Assembly: GCA_016200365.1 (NCBI GenBank)
Contig: JACQEW010000231.1
Coordinates: 1-6,885, forward strand
Reading direction: 5' to 3'
Origin: Nitrospinota bacterium
Lineage (GTDB): Bacteria > Nitrospinota > Nitrospinia > UBA9942
DNA length: 6,885 nt
Both the position numbers and the translations under genes were made by a program. The notes under the pieces were generated by a model. It ran no database searches. It was not told the origin of the DNA and was given only the letters and a program-made list of their open reading frames with translations. Within the stretch, counting starts at the first letter, position 1, and every line of letters starts with the position of its first letter. This document shows, piece after piece, positions 4,484 to 6,885 of the stretch.

Positions 4484-5992
4484 TCATGCAAGCTTTCTTC
4501 CCATCAAAAGTGTAGCGACTGCCTGTAAACAAAATATAGCGCCGCCGACAACCGCAAGGATTGCACCTATACCGAAGACAGCCATTCCAATATCCACTAC
4601 AGGATTAAATGACACCTTGAAGATGGCATCTGTAAAGGTTATATCCCAGTGCCTCCTCGGAACCCCAAACCCGCCGACAAACATCATTGAAAAGGAAACT
4701 AAAAACATCCCTATGCCGAACAGATACGGCTGTGCCGATGCCAGTTTAGGCGCTACATACTCCCTTCTGAATATGAGCGGTATGACATAATAAGTCAAAC
4801 CCATAAATGCCATAGTTGTTCCTGCAACTACTGTCCCATGAAAATGACCTGTTATCCTCCATGTGTTATGGGATATGATGCTAAGCTGCTCTGTGCCGAA
4901 GGTAATGCCTGTAATTCCTCCCAAAAATCCAAAGCCGACCATAGAAAAAACAAGAGAGGAGAATGCAGGATTTCCCCACGGCGCCCCTTTAAGCCATTCA
5001 AAGAGCCCCTTTGTATACCCCTTCTTTCTCAAGGCAACCTCTACAGACGCAGGGACTGCAAAGGCATGAATCATACTTGCCAAAACTGCGAGGTGCATAA
5101 AATAACCTGTATTCCAAGACTTATGTGCTGGACTCAAACCGGGGTCAACAAGGAGGTGATGCTCTGATGCAATATCAATAAACAGGATGTAAAGCACAAA
5201 GGCAGTTCTGCAAAGCTTCTGGCTTATAGGTTTAGACCCAACTGTAAGGGTTCCAAGGAGATACCATACTGCTATCATTGCACATACATTTATCTGCTGT
5301 GATGAATGTCCGAAACCCCAGAATATCAACCTATAGGTAGGTGCATCTATATGCTGAATAATCCCCAGCGACCATAACCATGTAGGGACATAGATGATTG
5401 CGCCGTGGGCAAGGGTTATGATTGCAATTATCGCGGCTGCCGCAGCGCCAAATGTTACGAGGGGAAGCGACCCTTCATAAGTCTTTTCGCTCTTTGCGAC
5501 AATGAGGGTTGCAAAAAATACGCAGCATCCCAGAATAGCGCCAACTGCAAAGAGGATAACACCGAGGTAATACATGGGGTCAGCCTGAAGCGGCGGATAT
5601 GATGTAAACATGACATCCGCCTTGCCAAGCAGAATCGTTACTGCAACAATACCCGCGCCCCCTATCATCAATATATAGGCAAGCCACGCAACCTTAGGAA
5701 CAGCAAGTCTTGAGTTAAGCAAGACGGCAGATGTAAAATAGAGTATCGCCATCTCCATGAAAATAATCCACGCAACCAGCATTGCTATTGCATGAAGTGT
5801 AAGAAATCTGTAAAAGAGGTCTTCCGGAAGCAAGTGAACCGCAGGCCAGCGGGTCATGGCAATAAGTATCGCCATAAGACCCCCGACCAGCAGGAAGACC
5901 ACAGAGGTTACGGCATTAATCTTGATTAATTTCTCCGCCTCTGAATGGATTTTAAGTCCCGTTACGGAACATGTTCTGAAACTTGTATTCAT
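4484..5992 (-). CDS. Heme-copper oxidoreductase subunit I (cytochrome c oxidase-like); probable sNOR-type nitric oxide reductase
   Basis: The catalytic subunit in the inner membrane, 502 residues with about twelve or thirteen hydrophobic helices. It most resembles B-family (ba3-like) enzymes. The N terminus has the CSVTGLKIHSEAEKLIKINA element. All metal histidines are present: His67 and His385 for the low-spin heme, His383 for the high-spin heme (GHFHG), and His229, His278 and His279 for CuB (SEHHLLVDPG). In oxygen reductases of the A and B families the helix VI motif is H-x-x-x-Y, with the tyrosine cross-linked to the CuB histidine. Here it reads GHSSQQIN, so Gln233 replaces it. The cbb3-type alternative tyrosine, six residues before the HH pair, is Ile272. 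Loss of this tyrosine is typical of nitric oxide reductases. Linkage to a CuA subunit II and senC fits the NorY subunit of sNOR. Gly/Ala-rich GGGGAGGGGG seven bases upstream and an 18-base gap to subunit II support the start and co-transcription. The family is certain; the NO-reducing role is inferred. Confidence 0.92.
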   Translation of the reverse strand: MNTSFRTCSVTGLKIHSEAEKLIKINAVTSVVFLLVGGLMAILIAMTRWPAVHLLPEDLFYRFLTLHAIAMLVAWIIFMEMAILYFTSAVLLNSRLAVPKVAWLAYILMIGGAGIVAVTILLGKADVMFTSYPPLQADPMYYLGVILFAVGAILGCCVFFATLIVAKSEKTYEGSLPLVTFGAAAAAIIAIITLAHGAIIYVPTWLWSLGIIQHIDAPTYRLIFWGFGHSSQQINVCAMIAVWYLLGTLTVGSKPISQKLCRTAFVLYILFIDIASEHHLLVDPGLSPAHKSWNTGYFMHLAVLASMIHAFAVPASVEVALRKKGYTKGLFEWLKGAPWGNPAFSSLVFSMVGFGFLGGITGITFGTEQLSIISHNTWRITGHFHGTVVAGTTMAFMGLTYYVIPLIFRREYVAPKLASAQPYLFGIGMFLVSFSMMFVGGFGVPRRHWDITFTDAIFKVSFNPVVDIGMAVFGIGAILAVVGGAIFCLQAVATLLMGRKLA

Positions 5993-6010
5993 TTTTTTAC
6001 CCCCTCCCCG

Positions 6011-6535
6011 TTATGTAACAGTAATCTTTCCGACCATGTTGTGATGACCTATCCCACAAAATTCATTGCACATAATGCGATAGTCGCCTGATTCTGTAGG
6101 GGTAATTGTCAGCACATAATCATAATCGGGAAGGATCATAAAGTTCATGTTAATCGGAAATATGGATAATCCATGCTGATAATCCAACGACGATACATGC
6201 AGCCTGTAGGTCTGTCCCTTCTGAAGCTTGAGAACAGGCTCAAATTTCCATGTGCTTGCAACAAGGAATGCATCACCTCCTGGAGGCGGCTCGACTACAG
6301 GAATACCATTATCTTCGCCAACCTTATGCTTTGCAATAAAATCGGCGGCAAGCTTCTCAAACTGCTCGGGTTTTATCTTATAGGTCTCCCACGGCGGATT
6401 CTGCTTTCCTGTAAAATGCCAGTACGGCATCATGAGGGTGATAAAGATACACCAGATAAGGGCGACTGTAACCCATATCTTTTCCTCCCTGTCAACAGGC
6501 TTCCACCAGTAAGTCTCTGGAACTGATATGCTCAT
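6011..6535 (-). CDS. CuA-binding subunit II of the heme-copper oxidoreductase
   Basis: This subunit accepts electrons from cytochrome c or another periplasmic donor at the binuclear CuA centre and passes them to subunit I. It has 174 residues, short as in ba3-type enzymes (A-family subunit II is longer with two helices). There is one N-terminal membrane helix at about 20-38 (IWVTVALIWCIFITLMM), then a periplasmic cupredoxin domain. The CuA ligands are all visible: His121 in DYQHGLSI, and Cys156, Glu158 (backbone), Cys160, His164 and Met167 in CNEFCGIGHHNM. Start choice: ATG at 6535. The frame extends to a TTG at 6547, but that start has no ribosome site. ATG at 6535 follows a run of seven G (6545-6539) then AGT, a purine-rich but closely spaced site. 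It lies upstream of subunit I with an 18-base gap. In an sNOR reading it would be NorS. Confidence 0.93.
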   Translation of the reverse strand: MSISVPETYWWKPVDREEKIWVTVALIWCIFITLMMPYWHFTGKQNPPWETYKIKPEQFEKLAADFIAKHKVGEDNGIPVVEPPPGGDAFLVASTWKFEPVLKLQKGQTYRLHVSSLDYQHGLSIFPINMNFMILPDYDYVLTITPTESGDYRIMCNEFCGIGHHNMVGKITVT

Positions 6536-6560
6536 ACTCCCCCCCAATTTTAAATTTATG

Positions 6561-6640
6561 ATTTATAATTTACGATTTGGAATTTAAAATCGTAAATCTA
6601 AAATCGTAAATCGTAAATTCTAATTTATGGTTTATACACT
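6561..6640. repeat. AT-rich 'aaatcgtaaat' repeat between mini-protein and subunit II genes
   Basis: AATTTACGATTT (6567-6578) and AAATCGTAAATT (6608-6619) are perfect twelve-base reverse complements. AAATCGTAAATC occurs in direct orientation at 6587-6598 and 6601-6612, overlapping the next copy at 6608. Outer bases (tttatgatttataatt and aatttatggtttat) extend the symmetry loosely, and the right end runs into the mini-protein stop codon. No terminator-like T run is seen. Confidence 0.7.
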
Positions 6641-6774
6641 GGGACATTGGCTATCTCCATAAGCCCCCAGACTGTATAGGAAATAAACGTTACCGCCGCA
6701 CTTAAAAAAAAGAGAAGAAATATATCATCATAGAAAAGCTGCCACGATGATTTTTTCTCCTTTACCTCTGCCAT
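6625..6774 (-). CDS. 49-residue single-helix membrane mini-protein at the head of the oxidase operon
   Basis: The frame runs from ATG at 6774 to TAA at 6627-6625. The ribosome binding site AGGAGGTG lies six bases upstream of the ATG. The product starts MAEVKEKKSSWQLFYDD, has one membrane helix at about residues 19-39 (IFLLFFLSAAVTFISYTVWG) and ends LMEIANVPVYKP. The Lys-rich N terminus suggests an inside-to-outside orientation. It is the first gene after the predicted promoter and directly precedes subunit II. Size and context resemble the small helix subunits (IIa-like) of B-family oxidases, but I cannot claim homology by sequence. It could be a structural subunit or an assembly factor. Confidence 0.75.
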   Translation of the reverse strand: MAEVKEKKSSWQLFYDDIFLLFFLSAAVTFISYTVWGLMEIANVPVYKP

Positions 6775-6812
6775 TTTCTCCACCTCCTTCCTATACTTGT
6801 AGGGTTTACCCT

Positions 6813-6818
6813 TTTATA
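6813..6818 (-). promoter_or_regulatory. Predicted -10 element of the oxidase operon
   Basis: TATAAA on the minus strand, its first base 29.5 bp from the centre of the palindrome at 6847.5. That puts the predicted start site near 6806 and the palindrome at -41.5, the classic class II position of FNR/CRP activators, which usually lack a good -35 box. The leader to the ATG at 6774 would be about 32 bases. Confidence 0.6.
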
Positions 6819-6836
6819 GTTTAATCGTCCGATAAT

Positions 6837-6858
6837 GAATATGATTTACATCATATTC
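6837..6858. promoter_or_regulatory. Crp/Fnr-family operator palindrome
   Basis: GAATATGAT (6837-6845) and ATCATATTC (6850-6858) are perfect nine-base reverse complements separated by TTAC. The core ATGAT-N4-ATCAT has the half-site and spacing of FNR-type sites (TTGAT-N4-ATCAA), differing at the outermost core base. Regulators of this family include FNR (oxygen) and DNR/NnrR (nitric oxide). The protein that binds here cannot be named from the site alone. Confidence 0.7.
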
Positions 6859-6885
6859 CCTAAAATACTATAAAAGGGCGGCTCA

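Larger units (their letters stand above)
6809..6878. repeat. 12-bp perfect inverted repeat bracketing the operator
   Basis: CCCTTTTATAGT (6809-6820) and ACTATAAAAGGG (6867-6878) are perfect reverse complements 46 bases apart. They are nearly concentric with the inner operator (centres 6843.5 and 6847.5). Each arm contains a TATAAA facing outward, so the right arm could be the -10 element of a divergent plus-strand promoter for a gene beyond the window. Confidence 0.7.

Noticed and set aside
4838..5167. Plus-strand open frame of 109 codons opposite subunit I
   Set aside because: It is antisense to a clearly conserved membrane protein, has no family features, and its composition is that of a shadow frame. 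The same holds for the plus-strand frames opposite the antiporter, SCO, ctaB, lipoprotein and subunit II genes.
4484..5992. Canonical cNOR/qNOR-type NorB
   Set aside because: The helix VI region lacks the WVEGVWE-type motif of cNOR/qNOR, and subunit II is a CuA protein rather than a cytochrome c NorC. The sNOR-like reading fits better.
6536..6547. TTG at 6547 as the start of subunit II
   Set aside because: It adds only four residues (from TTG GGG GGG AGT), has no ribosome site, and the G run it would encode is better read as the ribosome site region of ATG at 6535.
6561..6640. Possible CRISPR array in repeated blocks (also considered for 2944-3105, 4048-4241 and 4411-4475)
   Set aside because: The repeats are short, imperfect, mostly inverted and lack regular unique spacers of 30-40 bases. 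No cas genes are present.

Overview
The window is a compact bacterial gene block that reads almost entirely on the minus strand. It holds a heme-copper oxidoreductase operon with its assembly genes, followed by a separately controlled cation/proton antiporter. Intergenic gaps filled with self-complementary short repeats (including the 'cacagagacac' and 'cccacgcggagcg' types), the oxidase lineage and moderate GC suggest an uncultivated, environmental, low-oxygen bacterium. A Nitrospirota- or NC10-like genome is my guess from style only, not a proven assignment.

Layout in the direction of transcription (right to left). At the right edge, a perfect Crp/Fnr-type palindrome (6837-6858) sits 41.5 bp upstream of a predicted start site, with a TATAAA -10 element at 6818-6813. 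It precedes a 49-residue single-helix membrane protein (6625-6774), the CuA subunit II (6011-6535) and the heme-copper subunit I (4484-5992). These are followed by a second single-helix mini-protein of 45 residues (4253-4390), heme O synthase CtaB (3172-4035), an SCO1/SenC copper chaperone (2065-3126, start uncertain) and an Ala/Pro-repeat lipoprotein (1730-2020). A strong hairpin (1684-1710) closes this block. A second promoter (1661-1633) then drives a structured leader, with a pseudoknot that competes with an intrinsic terminator, ahead of a CPA2-family antiporter whose best start is GTG at 1510 (356-1510). A short plus-strand reading frame ends at 102.

How they fit together. Subunits I and II form the catalytic core, CtaB supplies heme O, SCO/SenC loads copper, and the two mini-proteins look like accessory membrane subunits. 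Subunit I keeps all six heme and CuB histidines, but the active-site tyrosine of oxygen reductases (H-x-x-x-Y) is glutamine (H229-S-S-Q-Q233). With a CuA subunit II and a linked senC, this matches my recollection of the sNOR (norSY-senC) type of nitric oxide reductase better than an ordinary ba3 oxidase. The Crp/Fnr site fits anaerobic or NO-responsive control.

The most notable points are the probable NO reductase hidden under a 'cytochrome oxidase' annotation, the likely Na+-sensing (DUF1646 / Na+-I type) riboswitch ahead of the antiporter, and the repeat elements that fill several gaps and extend both ends of the SCO reading frame.
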